This document shows positions 1 through 8,105 of a stretch of 64,000 bases of DNA, piece after piece (positions within the stretch are counted from its first letter, which is position 1; every line of letters starts with the position of its first letter). The position numbers were made by a program, and so were the translations under genes. Under the pieces are notes generated by a model. The model saw nothing but the letters and a program-made list of their open reading frames with translations. It was not told where the DNA came from and searched no databases. Location of the stretch: NCBI GenBank assembly GCA_016709225.1, contig JADJEE010000012.1:3577501-3641500 (forward strand), read 5' to 3'. The stretch comes from Deltaproteobacteria bacterium. GTDB lineage: Bacteria > Myxococcota_A > Polyangia > Nannocystales > Nannocystaceae.

Positions 1-782
1 CCGCCGTCTGGCGTGGTGATGGTCGGTCGGTCGGGGTCGATGGCGAACGCCCACGAGGGGTAGTGCATGATCGAGCCGATGTCATAGCCGCCGATGTCGG
101 CGCCCTCGGTGCCCTGCTCGAGATAGGTGAGGAAGTTGTGCTCGAAGCCGGGGGCGATGTTCGCCCAGTCGATCGTCACGTTGGCGTCGCGATCGGCCCG
201 CGACTGCTCGTGCCACAGGCCCGCGGTGTGGCCGAGCTCGTGGATGATCGAGCCCACGCCGCAGCCGCCCGAGAGCCACACGCCCTGCTCGCCGCCGAGC
301 CGCCCGACGTTCGACGAGCAGCCGTCGCCGGGCTGGATGCGGACGTAGTCGGGCTCGCTGCTGCGCGGCACGAAGCGCAGGCGCGTGTGTTGGTGCCAGT
401 GCTCGATCGCCTGGCCGACCTCGTCGCGGATCGACTGCGGCAGGTCATCGTCGAAAACGTAGGGGACCACGGCGTCGGTCCACAGGCGATCGGGTTTGAC
501 CGCCGAGCGATCGGGCGCGCGCTGCCCCAACGCGACCGCGTCGAAGTCGACCACGCGACCCAGCACGATGTCGCCCTCGTGCACCGCGACCCCGTCGACG
601 ATTTCGTAGGACAGCTCTTGGTACCGCGTCGCCGCGAGGAACCAGCCCTGCGCGACGTCATCTGGCTCCCGCAGCGGGAAGGCGCGCTCGGTGCCGTCGA
701 ACCACGGCGCACGATCACCGGTGGTACCGACGTAGCAACCGCCCAACGACAAGCACGAGAGGATGATCCACGTGGTTCGCAT
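1..782 (-). CDS. Astacin-like zinc metalloprotease lipoprotein (3' end outside window)
   Basis: Predicted M12A (astacin-like) endopeptidase anchored as a lipoprotein. The reading frame starts at an ATG whose complement is at 780-782 and runs off the left edge, leaving about 260 codons. The N-terminus has a short hydrophobic stretch ending in a lipobox (SLGGC, about residue 17). About residue 180 has the metzincin zinc site HELGHTAGLWHEQ, which fits HExxHxxGxxHE. Downstream SIMHYPSWAF supplies the Met-turn and its Tyr, as in astacins. Family knowledge: zinc is bound by the three His, the Glu is catalytic, and such proteases cleave extracellular proteins. It points away from the next gene. The missing part should be short because the Met-turn lies near the end of the catalytic domain. 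Substrate unknown. Confidence 0.9.
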   Translation of the reverse strand, partial: MRTTWIILSCLSLGGCYVGTTGDRAPWFDGTERAFPLREPDDVAQGWFLAATRYQELSYEIVDGVAVHEGDIVLGRVVDFDAVALGQRAPDRSAVKPDRLWTDAVVPYVFDDDLPQSIRDEVGQAIEHWHQHTRLRFVPRSSEPDYVRIQPGDGCSSNVGRLGGEQGVWLSGGCGVGSIIHELGHTAGLWHEQSRADRDANVTIDWANIAPGFEHNFLTYLEQGTEGADIGGYDIGSIMHYPSWAFAIDPDRPTITTPDG

Positions 783-1119
783 CGCAGCACTCCTTCGAGG
801 CGTCGCGGGCCGCCGCACCGTCCGCGGCCGCGCTCGACGCCTCTCGATGGCGTGAGCGCGACCGCGGCGGCCGAAAGCCTGCCTGCCCCGTGGAGTGGGA
901 CGCCCGCGATCGGAGGCGGTGCGCAGGCGCGTCGCGCATGTGCTCGAAGATCGTCACGCAGGGGGTATCTGTGGCCTGATCTCGCGTGCGCGCCGATGAC
1001 GCTCTTGCGCGTTCGGGGCGGGAACGATCGATCGATCGAGGTGACGTGGCGCGCTTCGGCCGAGACTCCGATGCATCCAGGGCGCGCGTCCGTGGACTGC
1101 CACCACCGGAGCTCGAACC
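783..1119. other. Intergenic region, divergent promoters expected
   Basis: 337 bases lie between two divergently transcribed genes, so promoters for both should be here. I see a GATCGATCGATCG run near 1025 and a GGAG eight bases before the ATG at 1120. No convincing -35/-10 pair, RNA gene or extra coding frame was found. Confidence 0.4.
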
Positions 1120-2319
1120 ATGCGCATCTACGGACTCTTCGTTGCGCTCGCGGCTGCGTGCGTGCTCTCGGCCTGTGACGAGCCGATGTTCATCACCGAT
1201 CACGGCGAGTTGGGGCTGGACGCGACCGAGCTCTCGCTCGATCCCCTGCACGACCCCGAGTCGCCGCCGCAACTGTTGGCGGGCACGCGATTCTGCCCCG
1301 AGGTGGTGAGCTGGGATCAGGGCCATGGCAGCGGCAGCCTGCAGCCCGGGTGTTTCGGCCTCACCCTCGATCCGCCGCTGCCGCTGGTCGACGGCTGCTT
1401 CACCCTCGAGACCCCGGGGACCTCGCAGCTACAGCTGTCGCCGCAGGCCTGCGACGGCCCCTCGGCCGACGTGCTGCGGGCCGACACGCTGCGCCTCGAG
1501 GTCCATCCCTTCGAGGACGCGGCGCTGCGCTACGACGACACCACGCTGCGCCTGCTGTACGCCGAGCTGCAGCCCGAAGCGGGCCACGAGTTCCCGCCGG
1601 CGCCAGCGCCCGAGCCCGATGGTCGCTGGCGCATCGTCGCGGGCGAGCCCGCCAATATCGGCCTGCAGCTGTATCGGCAGAGCGAGCCGTTGGTGTCGCT
1701 CGCGTACACCGACGGCACGCCGGTCATCCTCGGCGATCCCGCACCGGAGGATTTCGTCTTCGACGACGTGAGTCCGCGGATCGTCGCTGCGATGGGCGAC
1801 GCGTTCGGCCTGGGTCTCGAGTTCGCCGCCGGCACCGTGGTCGCGCCGCAGCTCATCGTCGTCGATGGTGACGAGGCAGCCAGCCTCGAGCTGGTGGTCG
1901 GCTGGAGCGCGTGCGAGTTCTGCGAGGACGCCGACGCCGACGCGATGCCATTGTTGGTGCAGCCGCTGCTGCGCGACGTCGTCGGTCAGCGCTTGCACGG
2001 CGCCGCGATCGAGTGGTCGATCGACGGCAAGGCGAGCCTCGACGACCAGTTCCCGGGTGACGGCGTCGTGCTCGGCGACCTCTGCACCGAGGAATTCGAG
2101 GGCCAGGCGCGGCACCTCACCGTCACCGCGAAGTACCGCACGCTCATCAGCGAGGCCGAGCTGCGCTTTCGCTGTCCGGCCGCACCGCAGGGCGATTCAG
2201 GGCTGCTCGGCTGCGGGTGCTCGGCGGGCACCGACGTTGTGCCCGTGCACGGGCTCGCGCCGTCGTTCGTGCTGTGGTGCGTGCGTCGCCGCCGGCGGCG
2301 ACGCACGACGTCGCGTTGA
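1120..2319 (+). CDS. Lipoprotein with MYXO-CTERM-like C-terminal sorting tail
   Basis: A 399-residue exported protein of unknown function. The start ATG has GGAG eight bases upstream. Residues 1-19 form a signal peptide with lipobox VLSAC. The body has no family I recognise and looks like beta-rich extracellular domains (many Asp, Glu, Val, Leu, few Lys). The last 35 residues contain GCGC, a hydrophobic stretch, then seven consecutive Arg. That is the layout of MYXO-CTERM signals (Cys-containing motif, membrane span, basic tail), which in this phylum mark proteins for sorting and processing at the cell surface. The span is short and contains His and Pro, so it is an atypical example. Having both an N-terminal lipobox and such a tail is odd. 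Confidence 0.75.
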   Translation: MRIYGLFVALAAACVLSACDEPMFITDHGELGLDATELSLDPLHDPESPPQLLAGTRFCPEVVSWDQGHGSGSLQPGCFGLTLDPPLPLVDGCFTLETPGTSQLQLSPQACDGPSADVLRADTLRLEVHPFEDAALRYDDTTLRLLYAELQPEAGHEFPPAPAPEPDGRWRIVAGEPANIGLQLYRQSEPLVSLAYTDGTPVILGDPAPEDFVFDDVSPRIVAAMGDAFGLGLEFAAGTVVAPQLIVVDGDEAASLELVVGWSACEFCEDADADAMPLLVQPLLRDVVGQRLHGAAIEWSIDGKASLDDQFPGDGVVLGDLCTEEFEGQARHLTVTAKYRTLISEAELRFRCPAAPQGDSGLLGCGCSAGTDVVPVHGLAPSFVLWCVRRRRRRRTTSR

Positions 2320-2423
2320 CGCCGACGCATGCGTTGGCCGTTCGATCGAGATGCGGCTGCTCAGGGCAACCCTGATGGTGCGAGCGGCGACAGCGATGAC
2401 GTGACGGGCATCGATCGCTTCCG

Positions 2424-3560
2424 ATGCTTGACGATCGGATGCTCGGCCGCCAGACTGCTCTGGACCTCGCGAGGATGTGCGGGGCACGAAGGAGTCGGAA
2501 TCATGCATCGCATCGCATCGCATCGCATCGCATCGCATTACGTAGCTGCGTGATGCTGCTCGGTCTCAGCGTCGCGCCCACGGGTGTCGTGGGCTGCGCA
2601 AAGGGAGTTCTGAACGATCAGACGGTCGACAGTTGGGGCACGATCGGCAGTGCCGAAGACACCGGCAGCATGCCGGTGATGGACGGGACACTGTGGTGCG
2701 CTCGAATGCCCGCGCATCCCGACGCGCCGGTCGGGACGCAGGGGCCGCGGTATTGTAAGAGCAACGGCACGGTCGATCCGTGGGTGTGTGGAGAGGACAA
2801 TGAGGGTCAGATCATCGAGCCCCAGCCCGACGGCGGCGCGCCGAAGGGCTGCGTCTGCGTGCCTCCCGAGGTCCAGGCGGACTACGCCGTCGATCACATC
2901 ATCGGCGACGACGAGACCCCCGGCGGGATCCTCACGCTCTACCGCGACGAGATCTACGCAGCAGCCGTCACGCGCTGCCTCGAGATCATCGACGAGACCC
3001 CCGGGGTCAACCACAACGAGTGCGAGAACATCATCGGCCCCTCGCTCGACGCCGACCTGATCCCGGAGCTCGTTCAGAGCGGCGGCATCGGTAGCTGCGT
3101 CGCGTTCCAGATCTACGCTCCTGACACCACCGGCGGCGCCGACTCGACCACCGCGGGCTTCGACGTCGACCCCGGCGTCGCCGAGCTCCCCGACGACAGC
3201 TACACCGATCACTACGTCCTCAGCCGGGCGATCACGTGGAACTCGGACAAGAGCCGGTACGACGTGGACGCCGGCTTCTTCGAGGACATGCTCGACAACC
3301 CCGGTTGGCTGCTGCAGGAGTCTCCGCGGGTGGACATGGTCACCGGCACCAACTGGACCTTGACCGGCGTCAGCGCGGGCACGGTGGTCTATGCCCTCGG
3401 TCTGCGCACCGGTGACCGACCGATGGTGCTCAACGGCATGGCCTTGAACACGATCCCTGGAGTGCTGGACGCGTACGCGAGCCTGGCCTCGGCGTCGGAC
3501 TTCACACTCACGCTGCTCCGCAGCGGGTCGCCACTCACGATCACGTACCGGGTGGAGTAG
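2424..3560 (+). CDS. PDZ-domain lipoprotein, possibly phase-variable (5' SSR)
   Basis: The open frame spans 378 codons, but the functional start is uncertain. The mature part follows a hydrophobic stretch ending in lipobox GVVGC near codon 58. The C-terminal ~75 residues (about 305-378) resemble a GspC-like PDZ domain: a glycine-rich turn (GVSAGTVVYALGLRTGD), a hydrophobic strand with NGMAL, and a closing FTLTLLRSGSPLTITYRV strand. The rest has paired Cys and no recognised family. The in-frame ATG 2424 would leave about 42 residues before the signal peptide. The ATG with a real Shine-Dalgarno (2503) is out of frame because of the six CATCG units in between. Deleting one unit, or adding two, joins ATG 2503 to a normal lipoprotein signal peptide. 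Translation from GTG 2550 or ATG 2553 gives a signal with no basic N-region. It lies just upstream of a gene starting at 3561 and is probably co-transcribed with it. Confidence 0.8.
   Translation: MLDDRMLGRQTALDLARMCGARRSRNHASHRIASHRIALRSCVMLLGLSVAPTGVVGCAKGVLNDQTVDSWGTIGSAEDTGSMPVMDGTLWCARMPAHPDAPVGTQGPRYCKSNGTVDPWVCGEDNEGQIIEPQPDGGAPKGCVCVPPEVQADYAVDHIIGDDETPGGILTLYRDEIYAAAVTRCLEIIDETPGVNHNECENIIGPSLDADLIPELVQSGGIGSCVAFQIYAPDTTGGADSTTAGFDVDPGVAELPDDSYTDHYVLSRAITWNSDKSRYDVDAGFFEDMLDNPGWLLQESPRVDMVTGTNWTLTGVSAGTVVYALGLRTGDRPMVLNGMALNTIPGVLDAYASLASASDFTLTLLRSGSPLTITYRVE
2489..2494 (+). promoter_or_regulatory. Shine-Dalgarno AAGGAG for ATG 2503
   Basis: AAGGAG sits eight bases before ATG 2503, one of the best ribosome-binding sites in the window. 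In the present sequence the frame it opens reads 16 codons through the repeat and stops at 2551-2553. This is why I think 2503 is the ancestral start of the PDZ lipoprotein. Confidence 0.6.
2506..2535. repeat. Pentanucleotide tandem repeat (CATCG)x6
   Basis: Six perfect copies of CATCG followed by a partial CAT. Five is not a multiple of three, so each gain or loss of a unit shifts the frame between ATG 2503 and the lipoprotein signal sequence. With five units ATG 2503 is in frame. With six, as here, it is not. Confidence 0.95.
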
Positions 3561-4034
3561 GTGACGTCGATGCGATTGCGCCAGCTCGTCTTCACCGCTG
3601 TTGGGATCCTGGTCGGGTGGGGCTGCTCCGATCGCACCGTGGTCGACGACCCCGAGCGTGACGAGGAGGTCGAAGCCTGCGAAGCCCTGAGCGAGTGGTC
3701 CCAGGCCTGCGGGGGTGAGACGACCGTCGAGATGTGTCTGTCGAACTACTTTGACGAGCTGCTCGATCCGTGTCGCGATGTCGCGCTGAATCGCACGCGA
3801 TGCTATCCAGAACAGGTCTGTGGCGACGATGCGATTGCCGCCTGCCGCGACGTGTCGAATCCGTTCTCGGTCTGCAGCGCCGACCCGCAGTCGTGGGCGG
3901 CCGCCGGCTGCGACGCGAGCAAGTGCCCCGGCGAGTGCTGTCGCGGATCCCTGCCGTGTCGGTACGATCCCGATTGCCCCTGGTACAAGCCGGTGTGCGA
4001 CGAGCCGTCCGGCGCCTGCATGGAGGCTCCGTAG
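3561..4034 (+). CDS. Cys-rich small lipoprotein, copy 1 of tandem pair
   Basis: A 157-residue probable lipoprotein of unknown function. The GTG at 3561 directly follows the upstream stop; ATG 3570 is an alternative start. The signal peptide ends around GWGCS, a non-canonical lipobox. The mature part begins with an Asp/Glu-rich helix-like stretch and then has about 14 Cys, including CPGECCRG and CPWYKPVC, suggesting several disulfides. It is a paralogue of the gene at 4044: the centre of both is identical at DNA level for 224 bp while the flanks have drifted. No domain family recognised. Confidence 0.75.
   Translation: MTSMRLRQLVFTAVGILVGWGCSDRTVVDDPERDEEVEACEALSEWSQACGGETTVEMCLSNYFDELLDPCRDVALNRTRCYPEQVCGDDAIAACRDVSNPFSVCSADPQSWAAAGCDASKCPGECCRGSLPCRYDPDCPWYKPVCDEPSGACMEAP
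3723..3946. repeat. 224-bp perfect direct repeat, copy 1
   Basis: Reading base by base, 3723-3946 is identical to 4215-4438 (offset 492). Upstream the two genes differ at many third positions, and downstream the sequences differ until about 4018, where the last codons plus the intergenic start are again identical. This pattern fits recent gene conversion. Confidence 0.95.
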
Positions 4035-4043
4035 CTGCGAGTC

Positions 4044-4529
4044 ATGCGAGTCATGCGACTGCGTGAACTCATCTTCGTCTCCTTCGTCCCCTTCGCGGTG
4101 CTGCTCTGGTGTGGCTGCAGCGATCGCACCGTGGTCGACGATCCCGAGCGGGACGAGGAAGTCGAGGCATGTGAGGCGTTCGCCGAATGGGCTCGCGCCT
4201 GCGGGTCCGATTCCACCGTCGAGATGTGTCTGTCGAACTACTTTGACGAGCTGCTCGATCCGTGTCGCGATGTCGCGCTGAATCGCACGCGATGCTATCC
4301 AGAACAGGTCTGTGGCGACGATGCGATTGCCGCCTGCCGCGACGTGTCGAATCCGTTCTCGGTCTGCAGCGCCGACCCGCAGTCGTGGGCGGCCGCCGGC
4401 TGCGACGCGAGCAAGTGCCCCGGCGAGTGCTGTCGCGGCGAAGAGCCCTGCCAGGGCGTCGACGCCAACTGCCCCTGGTACAAGCCGGTGTGCAACGATC
4501 AAACCGGCCTCTGCATGGAGGCTCCGTAG
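4044..4529 (+). CDS. Cys-rich small lipoprotein, copy 2 of tandem pair
   Basis: A 161-residue tandem paralogue of the preceding gene, nine bases after its stop. ATG 4044 and ATG 4053 are both possible starts. The signal peptide ends near LLWCGCS. The acidic N-part (DDPERDEEVEACEA) matches copy 1 in protein but differs synonymously in DNA, while the middle is DNA-identical. The C-terminal Cys cluster differs slightly (GEEPCQGVDANCPW against SLPCRYDPDCPW). Function unknown; expected to be exported and disulfide-bonded. Confidence 0.75.
   Translation: MRVMRLRELIFVSFVPFAVLLWCGCSDRTVVDDPERDEEVEACEAFAEWARACGSDSTVEMCLSNYFDELLDPCRDVALNRTRCYPEQVCGDDAIAACRDVSNPFSVCSADPQSWAAAGCDASKCPGECCRGEEPCQGVDANCPWYKPVCNDQTGLCMEAP
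4215..4438. repeat. 224-bp perfect direct repeat, copy 2
   Basis: Partner of 3723-3946 inside the second Cys-rich lipoprotein gene. RecA-mediated deletion between the copies would fuse the two genes in frame, because the offset of 492 is divisible by three. Confidence 0.95.
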
Positions 4530-4661
4530 CTGCGAGTCATGCGACGGAGGCCGGCGAGCAGCGATCGGATCTCGTGTTCGCGCATGGTCGAGCGCAAGTG
4601 GACCGGCTCGTCGCTGTGATTGCAGTGGGCGCGCGACTCGACACCCTCGCGCGGGAGTCGA

Positions 4662-5582
4662 TCACTCGGCCTCGACGCTGTGACCCGCCGATGCGCCGCT
4701 GATCGTCGCGGTCTTCAGATCGACACGGAACGCGAACTCGTGCCCGTGGCCGCCGGGCGGCAGGACCTGCACCCAATAATCGCGCTCCTGTCGCTGGAGC
4801 ACGATCGTCGAGGTCTTTGCGAGCGTGACCAGGCCCGCCGTCACGCTGCCGTACACCCCGAAGTCGCCGTGTCGACGCATCGCGGTGTCGATCACGGCGA
4901 TGTCCTCGGGGGGGATCAGGCCGGTCTGGTGGGGCGGGACGTCGTACCACGCCGCCTCGGTCACCCGGCGCTTGGTCAGGTCGACGGCGAGGACGAAGAT
5001 CGTCGGTTCATCGCTCGACGCGCGCGAGTACACGACCGCGTGCCGCCCGCGCAGCCGCGTTTGCCTCGGGCCCTTCTCGATCAGCGCCGCCATCCCGCGC
5101 GACACGTCCACCGGGACCGTGCGCCCCTCGGGTCGGTGGATCCACAGGGTGCGGTGCGCCCGGATGATCGCCTCGACGTCCGCGAGCTGTGCGGCGGTCA
5201 GCTCGTCGCCGGGCGGGATCTGCAGGAGCTCGCCCGAGAAATTCTCGTCGTCGAGTTGGTACACCGAGCGGAGGCCCGAGGCGCCGCGCATCGTCAACGT
5301 CAGCTGGTGCCCCTTCGGCGTCTGGGACACGCGGATGTCCATGAACTGCTCGAGGTTCGCGAGATCCCAGCCCGAACCATACGCGCGCAGTCGAGGCCCC
5401 AGCGTCCGGCGCTGGGCAGGCGTCAACGAGGACTTCATCCGTGCGGGCTCCAATGGGGCGGGCTCCAGCGGGGCGGCCTGGGGCGAGCCAGGTGAAACGG
5501 GTGGCGGCGAGAAGGGTGCAGCCGGAGCGCCGCACCCCATCGTGACGATGAACATGGCCAACAACGAGGAGCGACGCGACAT
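4662..5582 (-). CDS. Hypothetical lipoprotein
   Basis: A 306-residue protein of unknown function. I take the ATG at 5580-5582, which gives a compact signal peptide with lipobox VTMGC; a start at 5609 would add nine residues. A Pro/Ala-rich linker (residues ~20-48) follows the Cys. Then comes a globular part with several beta-strand-like stretches, for example FMDIRVSQ and HQLTLTMRG, and a region beginning VDLTKRRVTEAAWYDVP. No active-site motif or known family recognised. It is convergent with the Cys-rich pair to its left. Confidence 0.75.
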   Translation of the reverse strand: MSRRSSLLAMFIVTMGCGAPAAPFSPPPVSPGSPQAAPLEPAPLEPARMKSSLTPAQRRTLGPRLRAYGSGWDLANLEQFMDIRVSQTPKGHQLTLTMRGASGLRSVYQLDDENFSGELLQIPPGDELTAAQLADVEAIIRAHRTLWIHRPEGRTVPVDVSRGMAALIEKGPRQTRLRGRHAVVYSRASSDEPTIFVLAVDLTKRRVTEAAWYDVPPHQTGLIPPEDIAVIDTAMRRHGDFGVYGSVTAGLVTLAKTSTIVLQRQERDYWVQVLPPGGHGHEFAFRVDLKTATISGASAGHSVEAE

Positions 5583-5624
5583 GGACACGCGGAACGTAGC
5601 ACCGTGCAACGCGACGTGCTCGCC

Positions 5625-6031
5625 CTACTTCATGACGCGAAGCTCGGAGCACGGCTCGAACGACGGATTCCAATCGACCCCATCGCTCGCGTCGCCCGCA
5701 GCACGCAGCCAACTCGATGCCCACCTGATGCAGAAGCGCAGCTGCGCCGCACCATGCTCCATCGTCGCGATCGATCCTGGATACGCGAACGGCACCTGGA
5801 TGTCGCGCGTCGCACCGGGCGGCAGCGCTTCGACGATACCCACGACCATCACGCGGATGACGGGTTCCACCTCCACACGCTGGTGTCGCAGTCGTATGGT
5901 GGCTTCGAGCCGTTCCTCCAGGCCACCGACGCGGTACCGCGGCGCCCGTAGACCGCGACGCTGATCATCCGGGCGCTGTCGCTGCCCCGACACTCGTGTC
6001 GCTGCCCGGCGTGCTGCACGATCGCGCACAC
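5625..6031 (-). pseudogene. Possible small frameshifted CDS, no family
   Basis: The downstream half (stop at 5625) has coding-like third-position GC and a plausible protein with PPGATRDIQVPF and EHGAAQLRFC. Upstream of about 5910, coding-like bias moves to another minus-strand frame that starts at GTG 6029-6031 and includes DSARMISVAVYGRRG. The two halves would join with one frameshift near the TCGGTGGCC at about 5920. Either this is a decayed or mis-sequenced small exported protein, or only the last ~90 codons are real. Function unknown. Confidence 0.35.
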
Positions 6032-6383
6032 GCATTCGCGGACTGGGCCATATTCTCCTCGGCAATCGCCGAGCAGATTGCTTGCTCAGCGCCGCGTCCG
6101 GGCCGATCGCAGGGCGGCGCCGCGGATCGCGACCCGCAGCGCCGTGGTCGCGGCCAGGCGCGCGACCGCGGTGGTGCAGGCGCGGGCGAGACTCGAGACG
6201 ACGTACAGGCCGATCATGTCCCCCATCTACGCAAGCCACCGGCCACACGGGATTTCGGTGGGTTGGGTGTGGCACTGCGCGAGTTGGGCGGGGCGCGCCG
6301 CCCGATGTGGGCACGTCGGCGCGCGGAGCCATGGTCCGCTGGCCGCACACAGAACCCGTGGGTGTCGGCCACCTTAGCCTGCG
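6032..6383. other. Intergenic region
   Basis: 352 bases upstream of the beta-helix lipoprotein. It contains a short perfect hairpin, CTCGGC-AATC-GCCGAG (6058-6073), without a T-run. No clear gene or promoter seen. Confidence 0.35.
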
Positions 6384-7994
6384 ATGGCTCGCCTCCCGCT
6401 GTGTAACCGCATCCTGTTCGCGCTCGCTGGGCTGACCCCCGCGTGCGGCAACTCCCCGGCAGGCGGCTCTGACCTCGCGGACACGGGGACATCCGAAGCC
6501 GCCGAGACCCACGAAGGTCCGACGCCGGGTGAAGCGACCGCAGGCACGATGGGCAGCGATCCGACCACCTCCGATTCGCTCGATCCCGACACCGGTGCCG
6601 ATACCGACGGCACGTCGGGACCGGACGATCCCCCGCCACCTGGCGGCGAGTATCCGCTCCCGCCGGGCGTCGGCTCGGGTCCGACCGTCTACGCGGCCGC
6701 CGACGGCGACGACGCCCAGGACGGCCTCACGCTCGAAACCGCGGTGCGTACGCTCGACCGTGCACTCGAGCTCGCCGAGCCCGGCTCGATCATCGAGATC
6801 GGCGGTGGCGAGTACGAGGGCTTCATGGTCAGCGACGGCGAGTTCGGCACCGAGGACCAGTGGATCCTGATGCGACCGCTCGACGGCGAGGACGTGACGA
6901 TTACGAGCAGTGGTGATGGACCGACGATTTACTTCTACGCCGACGCATGCGACGAGGACAACGGCCTGGTCGACGGCAACTGCACCCACGCATTCGTCCG
7001 TCTCGAGGGTCTCCGCGTGCAAGGTAGCCCCAATGGTGGTGGCGACGGCAACGCGATCAAAATCGACACGCCGCGGGTCCAGCTGGTGAACAACCGCCTG
7101 TGTTGCTCGGTGGCCGACGTGATCAAGAACGTGCGCACCGCCGACGACACCGTGATCTACGGCAACGAGATCTACCAAGATCCGGCGATCGTCACGCCCG
7201 GCGACAACGCCCAGGGCATCGACATCACCGGCGCCGATCGCCTGCAGGTGGTCGGCAACTACCTCCACGACCTCACCGACATCGCCGCCTACGCCAAGGG
7301 CAACTCGCGCGAGGTCGTGTTCGAGGGCAACATGATCGCCGACACGGGCAAGGGCGGCGAGGGCAACGCGATCATGTGTGGGCAGTCGACCGATGCCGAT
7401 CGTCTGGTCGATGGCGACTACGAGACCTACGACTGCATGGTGCGCAACAACGTCATCGCCCACGTCGCCGGCGCGTGCGTGGCGGTCGGCTCGAGCCGGG
7501 GCGCACGGGTGTACAACAACACCTGCTTCGACACCGCGACGATGATCCACGCCGCGCTCATGCTCACCAACGAGTCGGAGGTGGGCCAGCCGAGCACCGA
7601 CGTCGAGTTCCGCGGCAACATCGTCGCGCAGAGTTCGAGTTCGCGGGTCTTCACCGACACCGAAGATCTCGGCATGACCGACTGGTCGACGCTGGTGGTC
7701 GGCGACAACCTCTACTTCGCCGAGGGCGGCGCTCCGGTGTTCACGCTGAACGCGTCGGGGCTGTACGACGGGGGCGATGCCGCGGCCTGGAACGCAGCGC
7801 TCTCCGATCTCACCGGGCACGGCGACGCCAGCACCATCGCCGACCCGAAGTTCGTCGACACCACGCGGCTCGAGCCGTCGGCCGGGAGTCCCGCGGTCGA
7901 CGCGATGCCGTGCCTGGTCGGCTACGACTTCGACGGACAGTCGCGCCCCAGCGATGGCGAGGTCTGCGACATCGGGGCCATCGAGCTCGACTGA
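6384..7994 (+). CDS. Right-handed parallel beta-helix lipoprotein
   Basis: A 536-residue exported protein. The signal peptide ends in LTPAC at residue 21, followed by an 80-residue Thr/Asp/Gly-rich linker typical of surface lipoproteins in this lineage. From about residue 102 it reads VYAAADGDDAQDGLTLETAVRTLDRAL, the DUF1565-like opening of pectate-lyase-type parallel beta-helices. Many coils follow with the N-N/V-I-x-G-N pattern (VQLVNNRLCC, VIYGNEIYQ, VVGNYLHD, VFEGNMIAD, VYNNTCFD, FRGNIVAQ). The C-terminus has the usual SPAVDAMP and DIGAIELD closure. Family knowledge: such helices bind or cleave polysaccharide, but no catalytic set is clear here. It has paralogues at 18123 and 44828. Confidence 0.85.
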   Translation: MARLPLCNRILFALAGLTPACGNSPAGGSDLADTGTSEAAETHEGPTPGEATAGTMGSDPTTSDSLDPDTGADTDGTSGPDDPPPPGGEYPLPPGVGSGPTVYAAADGDDAQDGLTLETAVRTLDRALELAEPGSIIEIGGGEYEGFMVSDGEFGTEDQWILMRPLDGEDVTITSSGDGPTIYFYADACDEDNGLVDGNCTHAFVRLEGLRVQGSPNGGGDGNAIKIDTPRVQLVNNRLCCSVADVIKNVRTADDTVIYGNEIYQDPAIVTPGDNAQGIDITGADRLQVVGNYLHDLTDIAAYAKGNSREVVFEGNMIADTGKGGEGNAIMCGQSTDADRLVDGDYETYDCMVRNNVIAHVAGACVAVGSSRGARVYNNTCFDTATMIHAALMLTNESEVGQPSTDVEFRGNIVAQSSSSRVFTDTEDLGMTDWSTLVVGDNLYFAEGGAPVFTLNASGLYDGGDAAAWNAALSDLTGHGDASTIADPKFVDTTRLEPSAGSPAVDAMPCLVGYDFDGQSRPSDGEVCDIGAIELD

Positions 7995-8105
7995 CGATCA
8001 CGTCGCGCTCTTCGTCCGCACCCGACGGTCCGGGGCTGCCACGACCTCGCGCCGCGCGCGTAATGGTGCCCACCCTGCGGGCGTCGCCGCGATCCGAGTT
8101 CTTTC

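Noticed and set aside
2538..4502. 654-codon open frame on the minus strand
   Set aside because: It is antisense to four lipoprotein genes with clear signal peptides and Cys patterns; composition is that of a GC-rich shadow frame.
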